Part shown: positions 27,457-37,034 of the stretch, piece after piece
How positions within the stretch are numbered: position 1 is the first letter of the stretch
Layout of the letters: every line of letters begins with the position of its first letter
Source: Bacteroides sp.
Lineage (GTDB): Bacteria > Bacteroidota > Bacteroidia > Bacteroidales > Muribaculaceae
Length of the DNA: 64,000 nucleotides
Assembly: GCA_023663525.1 (NCBI GenBank)
Contig: JAMPHF010000004.1
Coordinates: forward strand, 62,001-126,000
Reading direction: 5' to 3'
The notes under the pieces: model-generated
Told to the model about the DNA's origin: nothing
The model's database searches: none
What the model saw: only the letters and a program-made list of their open reading frames with translations
Translations under genes and position numbers: made by a program

Positions 27457-28554
27457 CTAATTCACGGCTTTTGTGCCGAGTTCGCGGATTGCGCCGGTGA
27501 GGGGGTTGTAATGTAGATAGGCCGGCTCGCGCTTGTTGGTGAACAGTCCCGGGTCGAGACCGAAGACGACACCATACTGCGCCACGTCAAACTCCTTTTC
27601 AGCCAAAGTCTCACCCTCATAGCTGATGCTCACCCATGCAGCCCCGGGGATGCGGTAGGCCACACCACCCTTGGGGAAAGTCTTGGTCTCACCCTTTTCA
27701 TTAACAGGAAGTTCTCCACGAGTCAGCGGAGTGATGGAGATGTAGATGGGATCGCCGGTGAGGTCATCGGCATCCACAAGCCCCTCGGCCGCCGACAGAC
27801 GCGCCACGACCATGCGGCTTGACTCGCCGTCCTCCGGGATATAGACCGTGTAGGTCCTCACCTCGATTGATTTCTGGACCGTGCCGAGGAACATTGCCGT
27901 CAACGCCTCCTCCTGCGCAGAGAGCTGGTCGAGAGCGAGCTTCATGGCCGCGCCGTCAGAGGGCATTGCGTCAGCCTGACCCGAGATAATCTCACTGCGG
28001 TTGGTGCGCAACTCATATATCTTTTCGGCTGCAAGCTCCGCTTTCTTGGCTGACGACTTGCTCTGAATCATCTCGGGAGTGACGGCCTGCTGTGCCACGG
28101 GCGTCTGGAGGATGGTCGGTTTGGCGGGGACAGCCTCAGGGAGCGGGGCGAGGTCAATCTCTGCCTGATAGCCCTCATCGTTGATGGCTACGGGGAAATT
28201 CTCGTCGCTGACGATCATGAATGTCCCGACACCACCCTTGAACGTGGCGAGATAACGCTCATCGTCATCGGCGAGGGCGATAGGATTGACAACAGCCTCC
28301 GTGATGCGCCACGAAGCCGACGGCTCCATGATCGGGTCGGAGTTGAGATATTTGCGGGCATACTGATAGAACTCGCCCGGAGTCTTGACCGTCTTCTCGA
28401 CAGCAATCGTGACCTCAAATGCAGTCAGCGGGAGTGTGTACATCAGTCCATACTCACTCGCCTTGGTGGCTGTCAGTTTCGACGATGTCTGCGCAATCAT
28501 CTGCAAGCCCGCAACCACACACAACAGCAATACTATAAAAAATTTCTTCATCAT
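27457..28554 (-). CDS. DUF4831 family secreted protein
   Basis: A 365-residue exported protein with signal peptide MMKKFFIVLLLCVVAGLQMIAQ. The mature part begins with TSSKLTATKASEYGLMYTLP and contains FEVTIAVEKTVKTPGEFYQYA, given here as FEVTIAVEKT and PGEFYQYA, typical of the Bacteroidales DUF4831 family. The function is unknown. It follows the NAD(P)HX repair gene on the same strand, across a 65-nt spacer with 7/14-bp-periodic repeats, and is followed by a large palindrome. Confidence 0.8.
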   Translation of the reverse strand: MMKKFFIVLLLCVVAGLQMIAQTSSKLTATKASEYGLMYTLPLTAFEVTIAVEKTVKTPGEFYQYARKYLNSDPIMEPSASWRITEAVVNPIALADDDERYLATFKGGVGTFMIVSDENFPVAINDEGYQAEIDLAPLPEAVPAKPTILQTPVAQQAVTPEMIQSKSSAKKAELAAEKIYELRTNRSEIISGQADAMPSDGAAMKLALDQLSAQEEALTAMFLGTVQKSIEVRTYTVYIPEDGESSRMVVARLSAAEGLVDADDLTGDPIYISITPLTRGELPVNEKGETKTFPKGGVAYRIPGAAWVSISYEGETLAEKEFDVAQYGVVFGLDPGLFTNKREPAYLHYNPLTGAIRELGTKAVN

Positions 28555-28619
28555 TATATACTAACTTAACACTAAATCCTTAAAACTCAGCACTTAATCC
28601 CTAAAACTTAATCCTTAAT
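28555..28619. repeat. 7/14-bp periodic spacer related to the 2.3-kb array
   Basis: On the + strand it reads as degenerate units of CTTAATCCYTAAAA, the same ATCCTTA core as the array before the capsid-like gene, but here oriented against the direction of the flanking genes. Confidence 0.6.
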
Positions 28620-30137
28620 TTAATTCTCTATCACGCTCCTTATCGCCTTTCCGACAGCGGCGGCGATGTCGGCCGATGTAGTGCCGTACTCGCCCTCCTC
28701 GGCGGCGGCGATGTCGCCTGCAAGTCCGTGGATATAGACACCGGCAGTGGCTGCAATCTCCGACTTATAGCCCTGGGCGAGAAGCGAAGTGATTATGCCG
28801 GTGAGCACATCGCCGCTCCCGGCGGTAGCCATGGCGGGCGAGCCGGTCGAATTGAAAAACACCTTGCCGTCGGGTCGGACGGTGGCACTGTAACGCCCTT
28901 TCAGCACGATTATCAGCTTATAGTTGTGGGAGACCTCAAGAGCCTTGAGCAAGCGTTTCTCCGCCGAGGCCTGCGAGCCGAATATGCGGTCAAACTCCGC
29001 AGCATGGGGCGTGAGGATGGAGCCGGGGGCGATGTGGTCGATCAAGGCCTGATTGCGCGCTATGATGTTGAGAGCGTCAGCGTCGAGCACCATCGGTCGC
29101 TTGATGGTCTTGATGAGGGTTTCGAGCGCGCCACGGGTAGCATCGTTGGTGCCGATGCCGGGGCCGACACCGAGGGCGGTATAGTTGACGCGCGGAGTCA
29201 TGTCGGAAATCACATTCTCCGTATGGTCGGGGAGAAACAATGCCTCCGGGACAGCTCCCTGAAGCACGGCGAATCCGCAGCGGGGCGAATGGACGGTCAG
29301 TTTTCCCACGCCCGAGCGCAACGCGCCACGGGCGGCGAGTACGGCGGCTCCCATCATGCCGTAGCAGCCCGCAAAGAGCAGCGCATGACCGAAATCCGCC
29401 TTGGAGCAGAAGTCGGGACGGCGTTTCAGCACCCGCCGGATGTCCTCCTTCTCGATGAGGAAATATTTTGTCTGAATCTGTTCGGCTGCGCGGCGGCTGA
29501 GACCGATGTCAATCGTCTTCCATTGCCCGACGAGCGGAGCGTTGTCGCTCATGAAGAATGCCAGGCGGGGGAACTGGACGGTGATGGTGAGGTCGGCGTG
29601 GACCACGTTGCGCGCAAGCACCCCGGTGTTCCAGTCACCGAACATGCCGGAGGGGACATCTATCGACACCACCGTTGCTCCCGATTCATTGATGTAGCGC
29701 GCCATGGCCATGTAGCCACCCTCAAGGGGGCTGCGCAAGCCCGTCCCGAAGAGGCCGTCGATCACGAGATGGTCGGCCGTCAGCGTGGGGATATGGGAGG
29801 TGTGGACAATCTCGGTCATCTCGACATTGCCGAGTTTCAGCAGCTCGTCGCGGCAGTCGCGACAGTCGCGGGAGAGGGAATTGCCCTTCACGTTGATGAG
29901 GACCACATGGGGCTTGAAGCCGGCCTCAATGAGCAGCTTGGCCACAATCAGCGCGTCTGCGCCATTGTTGCCTGACCCCGCAAAGACCATGGTTGGCTTC
30001 GACGGACTCCAGCGGCTCAGTATCTCATTGACAACACCTTCCGCCACACGGTGGATCAGCTCCATCGAGCTGACTCCCTCCTCCTCGATGGTCACACGGT
30101 CAATGTTTCGTATATTTTCGGTGGTAAAAATCTTCAT
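28620..30137 (-). CDS. nnr: Bifunctional NAD(P)H-hydrate epimerase / ADP-dependent dehydratase
   Basis: A 505-residue fusion that repairs hydrated NADH/NADPH. The N-terminal YjeF epimerase domain (about 1-220) has FAGSGNNGADALIVAKLL and LVIDGLFGTGL. The C-terminal ribokinase-like dehydratase (about 235-500) has VLDADALNIIA, SILTPHAAEFDRIFG and AGSGDVLTGIITSLLAQG. The ATG at 30137 (MKIFTTENIR) is preferred over a TTG two codons earlier. A TAATTTTG box lies about 30 nt upstream. Confidence 0.95.
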   Translation of the reverse strand: MKIFTTENIRNIDRVTIEEEGVSSMELIHRVAEGVVNEILSRWSPSKPTMVFAGSGNNGADALIVAKLLIEAGFKPHVVLINVKGNSLSRDCRDCRDELLKLGNVEMTEIVHTSHIPTLTADHLVIDGLFGTGLRSPLEGGYMAMARYINESGATVVSIDVPSGMFGDWNTGVLARNVVHADLTITVQFPRLAFFMSDNAPLVGQWKTIDIGLSRRAAEQIQTKYFLIEKEDIRRVLKRRPDFCSKADFGHALLFAGCYGMMGAAVLAARGALRSGVGKLTVHSPRCGFAVLQGAVPEALFLPDHTENVISDMTPRVNYTALGVGPGIGTNDATRGALETLIKTIKRPMVLDADALNIIARNQALIDHIAPGSILTPHAAEFDRIFGSQASAEKRLLKALEVSHNYKLIIVLKGRYSATVRPDGKVFFNSTGSPAMATAGSGDVLTGIITSLLAQGYKSEIAATAGVYIHGLAGDIAAAEEGEYGTTSADIAAAVGKAIRSVIEN

Positions 30138-30166
30138 AGTCAATCAAACAAAAAGAATTGCCCACG

Positions 30167-30174
30167 CAAAATTA
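30167..30174 (-). promoter_or_regulatory. Bacteroidetes -7 box (TAATTTTG) of nnr
   Basis: Reads leftward, 30 nt before the nnr start; no clear -33 element. Confidence 0.4.
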
Positions 30175-30229
30175 CAGAATTTTATTTGATTTCTGAAGTT
30201 TTTGACTATGGTTTGTGAGGGAGGGAGTG

Positions 30230-30365
30230 GGAACATAAAGGCACAAAAAGACAAAAGGAGCAGAAGTGACAAGATTATATTTCAGCTATTGAAGTTTTTT
30301 GTGAAAACTCACTGAAAATCTTTCTGTACCTTCTGCTCCTTTTACCCTCCAGTGCTTTTTTCAAG
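30230..30365. repeat. Palindromic repeat element, diverged copy 3
   Basis: Arms share a perfect 14-bp core AAAAGGAGCAGAAG (30253-30266) and its complement (30330-30343), with degenerate pairing outside. The loop on the - strand contains CAATAGCTGAAAT, resembling AAATAGCCGAAAAT of copy 1. It sits between nnr and the small lipoprotein gene. Confidence 0.7.
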
Positions 30366-30419
30366 CGACACGGGAGTATAGCTTATCCGGCAAATGCGCG
30401 TCCCAAAATCGTAATTACT

Positions 30420-30926
30420 TTATCGGGCAGGTGTATATATAGGCTCAGCCCATCTGGGACCACCGAACCCGTCTATCATTTCAAAGTATATTTCGCCACC
30501 TTTCTCAGCCTTAAAAGTACACTCAGTCTCAAGACCACCGAGATTTTCAGCAAAGGCTTCAACAATATATTCTCCCGGTTCTGCCTCGAAATAGCCTACT
30601 AATTCGCTGTGTCCATCATTATATACCAATCCATAATCATTAACAGTCTCAAAATGCACGGATTTATCTGATAAATCGGATACTTCCCAACGAACAGCAA
30701 TCATAGTAAGATATGTGTCATAATACGAGTTCTTAACCCTTACTACATATCTGCTTTTAGTTGCATCGGAGGTAGATTCGGCAGAAGCAGGCTGGAGATC
30801 GTCAGCGGTTGTAGCTACTGAGCGAGAAATTCCGGGAGTAGTCTCCTCAAAGTCATTAATTACGTTGTCTTGACAGGAAACCATGAATATTGTCAATAAC
30901 AATGCCAAAAACAAGTTCTTTTTCAT
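30420..30926 (-). CDS. Hypothetical lipoprotein next to susD
   Basis: A 168-residue protein with a lipoprotein signal MKKNLFLALLLTIFMVSCQD (Cys at 18). A Ser/Thr-rich tether is followed by a beta-rich domain (about 55-165) of unknown family. It lies 189 nt after susD on the same strand, beyond two hairpins, so it may be a surface lipoprotein of the same uptake locus or an independent gene. No motif indicates binding specificity. Confidence 0.75.
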   Translation of the reverse strand: MKKNLFLALLLTIFMVSCQDNVINDFEETTPGISRSVATTADDLQPASAESTSDATKSRYVVRVKNSYYDTYLTMIAVRWEVSDLSDKSVHFETVNDYGLVYNDGHSELVGYFEAEPGEYIVEAFAENLGGLETECTFKAEKGGEIYFEMIDGFGGPRWAEPIYTPAR

Positions 30927-30966
30927 AAGTGAATGAATTTTACGTGTCTATTAGTTTTTATGGAAA

Positions 30967-30993
30967 GCGTGCAGCCGTTTCCCGACTGCACGC
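30967..30993 (-). terminator. Hairpin after susD
   Basis: Stem GCGTGCAG/CTGCACGC with an 11-nt loop, followed leftward by TTTCC. With a second AT-rich palindrome at 31021-31046 it probably ends or attenuates the susC-susD transcript. Confidence 0.5.
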
Positions 30994-31020
30994 CAAATGG
31001 TTACGATAGTCTAATTTTTC

Positions 31021-31046
31021 AAGGGTGTTTTATATAAAATGCCCTT
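31021..31046. terminator. AT-rich palindrome after susD
   Basis: AAGGGTGTTTTATATAAAATGCCCTT folds as a hairpin (read as AAGGGTGTTTTAT and ATAAAATGCCCTT) with two mismatches; it has TTTT on the + side. Confidence 0.45.
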
Positions 31047-31115
31047 TTAGATTATACATTGCTTGAGCGTGAAAGCCCGTTTCATCGACAAATAATATTT
31101 AGCTTTTGAAATGTC

Positions 31116-32933
31116 TTACTTGCCATCTTTTGCAGGATAACCGGGATTCTGGAACGTAGCACCGTTGGAGATGACATCAATGAATGCCTGAGGTATGGGA
31201 TGAAGTACATACTCTTTTTTATAGTACTGGGCAAGATCAGGATGGGTAGACTGAAGATAGCTTGCATCGTCAAGCATACCCATACGCTTGAGGTCGAAGT
31301 AGCGGGTAAATTCACCGCAAAGTTCGCGACCACGTTCGTCAAGCACAGTACGGAGGGTGGCTGCACCGGTGAGGGGGTTTGCACCCGCGCGATTGCGGAC
31401 TTTATTGATGTATTCCATCGCTCTACCGCCACCGTTCAGCACAATGTCATACTCAGCTGCGATGAGATAGATTTCAGCCATACGCATCACCAAGATACCA
31501 TTCATGTTGCCAAGCTGAAGCTTATTGGCATTGCGGATATAGTAGTTAGATGAATTGTGCTTGCTGAGTGAGGGATAGAAGTAACGGAAGGCATTTTCGC
31601 CACCACCGGCAGCATCCATGATAATGTCATTCTTGGCATCGTCATAGACATCCTTGTAGTCAACAAGGACATAGTTGGAAGTACCGCGACCGGCTACTTC
31701 AGAAGCATAATTTGCATCCTGTGGCATCACAAAGCGCAGCCCGAGATCACCGCTCTTGATTGTTCCGTTTGCAAGGGATGCATCCTTCTTGTACTGATTG
31801 ATGTCGCCGTCAATCCAGTTGTAGTCCTGATTGGCATTCCACTCTGTTGTAAAGCTCTTGTGGAAACGAGGATCAAGAGTACCGTCATCCTGAACAAAGA
31901 GGTTGAGGAGATGACGCGTAGGCATCATGTCACCATTCTTATCACCTGCCCATGATGTGCAGAAATCGCAATCCTTAATGAATGCACCGAATCTGTAAAG
32001 GTTGCATAGAAAACGCTCATCGTTATTATTAAGCACCTGGGCACCGTTGCTACTTCCATACTTACTGTTGGATTCCGCATTGAGCCAATATTTCCAAAGG
32101 GCTTCCTTATTGTTATGGCTGTTTTCCTCTTTGAAGACATCGGCAAATTCGGGGTACATATAAGTCATGTAGCGGCTTCCTCCTCCCTCGCAGTCAGAGA
32201 TAAGATCCTTTGCGACCTCAAAACCACGCTGCATGAACTCGTCGGTGTACTGACGACTGGCAAGGCAAGCCTTGGTGAGCATACCGAGTGCCGATTTACG
32301 GGTAGGAGTGGTGTTTGCACTGTAATCACCAACATAGATATTGGCAGCAGCATATTCGAGATCAGGGATTATAATCTGACGGTAGATTTCGACCGGCTCG
32401 GTACGCTCAGGAGCATAGGTGATTTCACCGGGAACCGTAGTCATAGGTACTGCGCCGAATGTTTCGACAAGATTATAGTAGTAGACCGCACGCATAAAAC
32501 GCGCGATACCCTCTTTGTGTCTGCGCTCAGCTTCGGTTGAGAAAGTACAAGTCCCGACGGTTTTGAGAGCCATGTTGCACGCACCGATTCCATCATAGGA
32601 ACAATTCCAAACGTCATTGGTGTAGGTGGTATTTGCATTAGCCACACCATAGAACTTGAAATATTGATTGTTCTTGTCACGTTCGTTGGCTGCGACAGTC
32701 CAGAGGTCCGTGTTACCCTCCATGAGAGGCATGAATGCCGAATGATTGTAGTAACGGCGGATCATGCCGAAATAGCAGTTGTTGAGAATCTGCTCGAAAC
32801 CGGCAGGACCGGTACCTAGATTTTCAAGGGTGTCGCCACCATAGTTCACCTCGTCGAGCGTACATGACGGCATGGACAACAGTGAAGCACCGAGACCACA
32901 CGCGAGCATGAATTTATTTATATTGAGTTTCAT
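31116..32933 (-). CDS. SusD/RagB-family nutrient-binding outer-membrane lipoprotein
   Basis: A 605-residue lipoprotein (signal ending LLSMPSCTLDEV, Cys at about 24) of the SusD family. TPR-like helices and a C-terminal SusD-like region with MRMAEIYLIAAEYDIV and INKVRNRAGANPL are present. SusD proteins form a lid over the partner SusC channel and bind glycan or peptide substrates at the cell surface. It lies 21 nt downstream of the susC homologue. No glycosidase is near, so the substrate cannot be predicted. Confidence 0.94.
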   Translation of the reverse strand: MKLNINKFMLACGLGASLLSMPSCTLDEVNYGGDTLENLGTGPAGFEQILNNCYFGMIRRYYNHSAFMPLMEGNTDLWTVAANERDKNNQYFKFYGVANANTTYTNDVWNCSYDGIGACNMALKTVGTCTFSTEAERRHKEGIARFMRAVYYYNLVETFGAVPMTTVPGEITYAPERTEPVEIYRQIIIPDLEYAAANIYVGDYSANTTPTRKSALGMLTKACLASRQYTDEFMQRGFEVAKDLISDCEGGGSRYMTYMYPEFADVFKEENSHNNKEALWKYWLNAESNSKYGSSNGAQVLNNNDERFLCNLYRFGAFIKDCDFCTSWAGDKNGDMMPTRHLLNLFVQDDGTLDPRFHKSFTTEWNANQDYNWIDGDINQYKKDASLANGTIKSGDLGLRFVMPQDANYASEVAGRGTSNYVLVDYKDVYDDAKNDIIMDAAGGGENAFRYFYPSLSKHNSSNYYIRNANKLQLGNMNGILVMRMAEIYLIAAEYDIVLNGGGRAMEYINKVRNRAGANPLTGAATLRTVLDERGRELCGEFTRYFDLKRMGMLDDASYLQSTHPDLAQYYKKEYVLHPIPQAFIDVISNGATFQNPGYPAKDGK

Positions 32934-32954
32934 TTTATGGTCGATTAAAATTGG

Positions 32955-35900
32955 TTAGAAAGTGAGATTAACACCGAATACAAGCTGCTTGTAGGTTGGG
33001 AATGATGCCACACCACCCTGCTCGGGGTCTGTTCCCTTGAGCTTACGGTCATTAACAATGATGACGGGGTTGTAGGCAGTGGCGTAGATGCGGAGACGCT
33101 CGATGAGAGCCTTGCGGGTCAGCTTGCCCGGGAGGGTATAGCCGAGTGTGATGTTCTTGATTTTGGCAAATGAGCCGTCAACGATGCGCAGCGAACTCCA
33201 CACGGTGCCCTGCTGCTTTGCCGAGCCGGGACGAGGGAAGTATGCACCCGTATTGCTTTCTGTCCAATAGTCTACGCCACTGATATAGTTAATACCGGTA
33301 GGATCGTAGTCACCGCCGTAGTAACCGAGGAGTTCACTATCTATTGTCTGACCGAAGCGACCCATAATGAACACGGAGAGGTCAAAGTCACGGTAGCGGA
33401 AAGTGTTGTTTAGACCGAGAATCCAGTCAGGGTTACTGTGACCGAGGACTTGACGATCGCCTTCTCCGTAGGCATGGAAACCTTCGTCTGAAACCTTAAC
33501 CGGCTGGCCATTCTTATCTTTGATTGTGTTTCCGGCAGCATCTTTAGCATCAACCATCTGCGGAAGTGTCTCAATCTTGATATAACCGGGCTTCACATTG
33601 TAGGTGTTCATCAGATCAGCATCGTCATTAGCCTGCCAAAGACCAAGGTACTTATAGCCATAGATGGAACTAATCGGGTGACCCTCAAACAGGCTCTGAG
33701 CTACGATGTCACCATCGGGGAGTTTTTTGATTTTCTCCTTGCTCCAGTTTGCTGTGAGAGTAGTACTCCACTCAAAGTCACGCGTAACGATGTTACGACT
33801 GTTAAGTGTGATTTCGACACCGTAGTTTTCAGTCTTACCGAGATTCTGCCAACTCTTGATGGGAGAACCCCAACCGGTCATACCTGTCGTAATAGGGATG
33901 GTACGTTCAAAGAGCAGACCCTTAGTCTGAGTGTTGAACCACTCGATAGAACCGTCGAGACGAGAGTGGAGCACTGAGAAGTCAAGACCGATATTCCAGT
34001 TATATGACTTCTCCCAACCGAGATCGGCACCGGCAACTGTTCCGCTATACTGTGCGAAAGACACAATCTTACCATCGACGGTCACACCACCTGAGGAATA
34101 CTGCCATGGCTGAGTCTGAGTTGCATAGGGACCCACACCGCCGGAGTTACCAGTGATACCATAGCTGACACGGAGCTTTGCATTATCGAGCCAGTTGCGG
34201 GTTGAGGACATGAATTCTTCCTCAGAGAGACGCCAACCAAGAGCGACTGCCGGGAATGCATCCCACTTGTGACCTTCCGAGAACCAGCTCACACCGTCCC
34301 AACGTGCAGAAACGTTGAACAGATAACGACCTTTATAGCTATAATTCAAACGTGCAGCATATGACATCTTCTGATACTGCTCGTAGGAGCTTTCATCGTG
34401 AGCCGGAGTACCGGATGTGAGTCGATGGTACTGATAAGTATCAATCAGGAAGTCAGAGGCAGCAGCGATAGTACCCTCGCTTGTGCTCTTGTTGTATGAG
34501 GTGATTCCTGTAATTCCGAATGAATGATCCTTGATGTCAAAATTGTAGGAAAGGATATTTTCCCATGTATATGCCCATGTGTTGCTGTGGGTCTTTTCTG
34601 CGACAGGAGCACCACTGTACCAAACAGTATTGGCATTTGCCTGCTGACCCCAATAACGACCCAGACGGCTATCGCTCAGGATAGTGCTGATGTGGGAACG
34701 GAATTTGAGGCCCTTGATGGGTGTAAGTTCGATATAGCCGATGGAGTTGATATAGGTTGCACGAGTATTGTTGGAATACTGGTTGGTAATGAAGTCGCCA
34801 AGCGGAGTAAATTTGTTCTGAATGTACTCGTGGTTGATTTTTCCGTCCTCATTGTAGGGATCGCCGAGGGGGAAGGCCTTGAGAGCCGATGTAAAGGTGT
34901 TCTTCACACCACGGTTACGATCGCTGTATGTGAGGTTGCTTGTGAAACCGATAGTAGCATATTTGTTGATCTCTTGGTCGATGTTAAGACGCAGGGTGTA
35001 TTTGTTCATATTATCATTGTCAAGCAGACCCTCCTCCTTTGAGTATGAGCTCGAGGCATAGATACGAGTCTTATCTGTTCCACCTGTTACGGAGAGGGCA
35101 TATTTCTGTGATGTGGCGTGCTTGCCTGACACTTGATCAACCCAATCAATCCATTTGCCGTCATTATAGGCATCGATATAGGCGGGGATACCGAGTACCG
35201 TAGCCATATCGGTGGGATATGAGCCGTTGATAGTCTTGTAAGCCTCACGCTGATATGTAGTCCACTCGTCACCGATCATGGCATGGGGAAAGTTGGTATC
35301 GAAGCTGAAACCATAGTAAGCATCGAAGTTGACAGTGGCCTTACCTCCCTGACCGCGCTTGGTCGTAATGATGACAACGCCATTGGCTCCGGCAGAACCG
35401 TAGATAGCGGTTGAGGATGCGTCCTTAAGGATGTCGACTGATTCAATATCGCTCGGATTGACCTGACTGTAGCTACCGGGGATACCGTCGATGATAAAGA
35501 GAGGCTCGTTGCTACCGTAGATAGAACGAGAGCCACGGAGGAGAATGCTGACATCGCTGCCAATCTCACCGCTACCCTTGGTGATGTCCATACCGGCAAC
35601 CTTGCCCTGAAGTGCCTCCATGACGTTGTTGGTCGGAGAAATAACGACATCGGAATTTTTCATTGATGTCACAGCACCGGTGACATCTTTGCGTTTCATT
35701 GTGCCGTAGCCGATAACAACAACTTCGTCGAGAAGCTCGCGGTTTTCTTTGAGGGTGACGTTGATGACGTTCTTTCCTGCCACTGAAACTTCCTCGGTGG
35801 TGTAGCCTACGTAGCTGATGACGAGGACTGCATTGCCGGGAACGTTGTTGAGGGCGAAATTGCCGTCAAAGTCGGTGACGGTACCGAGTTTGGTGTCCTT

Positions 35901-36080
35901 TACTGCCACATTGGCTCCGATGACCGGCTCGCCGGACTCATCGACGACTGTACCTGTGACGGACTTCGTCTGTGCGGTGACCGTGAGCGACATCACCGCG
36001 ACAATCAGGGTTAGCAGGAATCTGCCAAGGTTTTTCAACCCTCCTGATTTTACATTACTTAACATCGTTTTGTTTTTCAT
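32955..36080 (-). CDS. SusC/RagA-family TonB-dependent outer-membrane transporter
   Basis: A 1041-residue TonB-linked transporter. A signal peptide is followed by a carboxypeptidase-regulatory-like domain (about 40-115; VTGTVVDESGEPVIGANV). The SusC-type plug (about 120-240) has YGTMKRKDVTGAV and the family signature GSAGANGVVIITTKRG. A 22-strand barrel ends in QLVFGVNLTF. It imports substrate bound by the SusD partner using TonB energy. A promoter box lies about 140 nt upstream. No sigma/anti-sigma or hybrid two-component regulator is linked in the window. Confidence 0.95.
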   Translation of the reverse strand: MKNKTMLSNVKSGGLKNLGRFLLTLIVAVMSLTVTAQTKSVTGTVVDESGEPVIGANVAVKDTKLGTVTDFDGNFALNNVPGNAVLVISYVGYTTEEVSVAGKNVINVTLKENRELLDEVVVIGYGTMKRKDVTGAVTSMKNSDVVISPTNNVMEALQGKVAGMDITKGSGEIGSDVSILLRGSRSIYGSNEPLFIIDGIPGSYSQVNPSDIESVDILKDASSTAIYGSAGANGVVIITTKRGQGGKATVNFDAYYGFSFDTNFPHAMIGDEWTTYQREAYKTINGSYPTDMATVLGIPAYIDAYNDGKWIDWVDQVSGKHATSQKYALSVTGGTDKTRIYASSSYSKEEGLLDNDNMNKYTLRLNIDQEINKYATIGFTSNLTYSDRNRGVKNTFTSALKAFPLGDPYNEDGKINHEYIQNKFTPLGDFITNQYSNNTRATYINSIGYIELTPIKGLKFRSHISTILSDSRLGRYWGQQANANTVWYSGAPVAEKTHSNTWAYTWENILSYNFDIKDHSFGITGITSYNKSTSEGTIAAASDFLIDTYQYHRLTSGTPAHDESSYEQYQKMSYAARLNYSYKGRYLFNVSARWDGVSWFSEGHKWDAFPAVALGWRLSEEEFMSSTRNWLDNAKLRVSYGITGNSGGVGPYATQTQPWQYSSGGVTVDGKIVSFAQYSGTVAGADLGWEKSYNWNIGLDFSVLHSRLDGSIEWFNTQTKGLLFERTIPITTGMTGWGSPIKSWQNLGKTENYGVEITLNSRNIVTRDFEWSTTLTANWSKEKIKKLPDGDIVAQSLFEGHPISSIYGYKYLGLWQANDDADLMNTYNVKPGYIKIETLPQMVDAKDAAGNTIKDKNGQPVKVSDEGFHAYGEGDRQVLGHSNPDWILGLNNTFRYRDFDLSVFIMGRFGQTIDSELLGYYGGDYDPTGINYISGVDYWTESNTGAYFPRPGSAKQQGTVWSSLRIVDGSFAKIKNITLGYTLPGKLTRKALIERLRIYATAYNPVIIVNDRKLKGTDPEQGGVASFPTYKQLVFGVNLTF

Positions 36081-36120
36081 GATGAAATAATGGTGGATGG
36101 TATTAAATAGATTAAAAAAA

Positions 36121-36150
36121 TTAGAATTGGCTAAATTAGAATTGGCTAAG
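36121..36150. repeat. 15-bp tandem duplication in susC leader
   Basis: TTAGAATTGGCTAAA is followed directly by TTAGAATTGGCTAAG, about 40 nt upstream of the susC start and within the probable 5' leader. Confidence 0.8.
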
Positions 36151-36220
36151 GAGATAGGACGGATCTAAGGTTTGATTCCGCGAGGAATCGGGAATTGATG
36201 TTACTGCTTATATGCAGCGA

Positions 36221-36252
36221 CAAAGTTAACGATTACTTACATATTTTCCCAA
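36221..36252 (-). promoter_or_regulatory. Promoter of susC-susD
   Basis: TTG (36250-36252) and TAACTTTG (36221-36228), reading leftward with 21 nt between them. This predicts a leader of about 135 nt carrying the 15-bp duplication. Confidence 0.55.
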
Positions 36253-36350
36253 CTTTTTTGTAAAAAAAATACAAACCAAAATATAATAAGTCCCCATTTT
36301 TAACATACGATATGCTGAATTTTTCCATTCACATGATAAATATTGTACAA

Positions 36351-37034
36351 TCACAGCCATGCAGTGCCATCATTGATTTGCTCAAACGGCAGTGACGCGC
36401 GCTGCAACGCTACACGAAGCCGTGGGGTGGAATCTACAAGAAGTCGCCGGATTGGCGACAGACTGAGCAGCGGCAGATCGTCCTCATGGTCGGTGGCGAC
36501 GGCTCCGAGCGTCCACCCTCTCCTGCGGGCCTCGCTGACGGCGCGGTCGCGCTTGACCGCCCCACGGTTTTCAACATATTCCCCGACCGTCCGGCTCAAG
36601 GGGGTGGCTGTCCAAGCGTCGAAACCGAGGATTTCATTCAGACGGCCGACGTACACATCGGGGGCGGCGGTGGCGAGCATGACGCGCCAGCCGCTCTCCC
36701 TCATCCTCGTCAGTTCGGCAAGCAGACCGCCGTTGAGCGACGGCAGGAGCGAGCTAACGAACTCGTCAATCTCTGCCTCGGTCAGCAATTCCGATGCAAG
36801 GCGATGGATGGGGAACTTCATGGCGACATGGCTGATCAGCCGGAGCCGCCGGAGGGCGAGGAGGCGGAATATTGAAGCGATGTGGCGGTAGTTGCCTCCG
36901 GCGTGCAACTTCCTGACGAGAAAACGGATGAACATCCGCAGGGAATTTCCCCGCAGGAGTGTGCCGTCGAGGTCAACGACCGCGCAGAGCTGACCGCCGG
37001 GTGCCGGGGTGACTATTTCATGTCCATCGACCAT
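36351..37034 (-). CDS. HAD-superfamily (subfamily IB) phosphatase
   Basis: A 227-residue phosphoserine-phosphatase-like hydrolase. Motif I is AVVDLDGTLLRGN (nucleophile Asp in DLDGT), motif II is MLATAAPDVYV and the motif IV acids are in ATDHEDDLPLL. The substrate is probably a small phosphorylated metabolite or lipid-linked phosphate. It overlaps the end of the phosphoribosyltransferase gene by 22 nt and is the last gene of a three-gene run with a glycosyltransferase. Confidence 0.88.
   Translation of the reverse strand: MVDGHEIVTPAPGGQLCAVVDLDGTLLRGNSLRMFIRFLVRKLHAGGNYRHIASIFRLLALRRLRLISHVAMKFPIHRLASELLTEAEIDEFVSSLLPSLNGGLLAELTRMRESGWRVMLATAAPDVYVGRLNEILGFDAWTATPLSRTVGEYVENRGAVKRDRAVSEARRRGWTLGAVATDHEDDLPLLSLSPIRRLLVDSTPRLRVALQRASLPFEQINDGTAWL

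Noticed and set aside
28728..29975. A 415-codon open frame antisense to nnr
   Set aside because: The sense strand encodes a complete two-domain repair enzyme; the antisense product has no recognisable domain.
13330..30365. Integron attC sites as explanation of the palindromes
   Set aside because: No integron integrase, no conserved R/L core boxes and no cassette arrangement.
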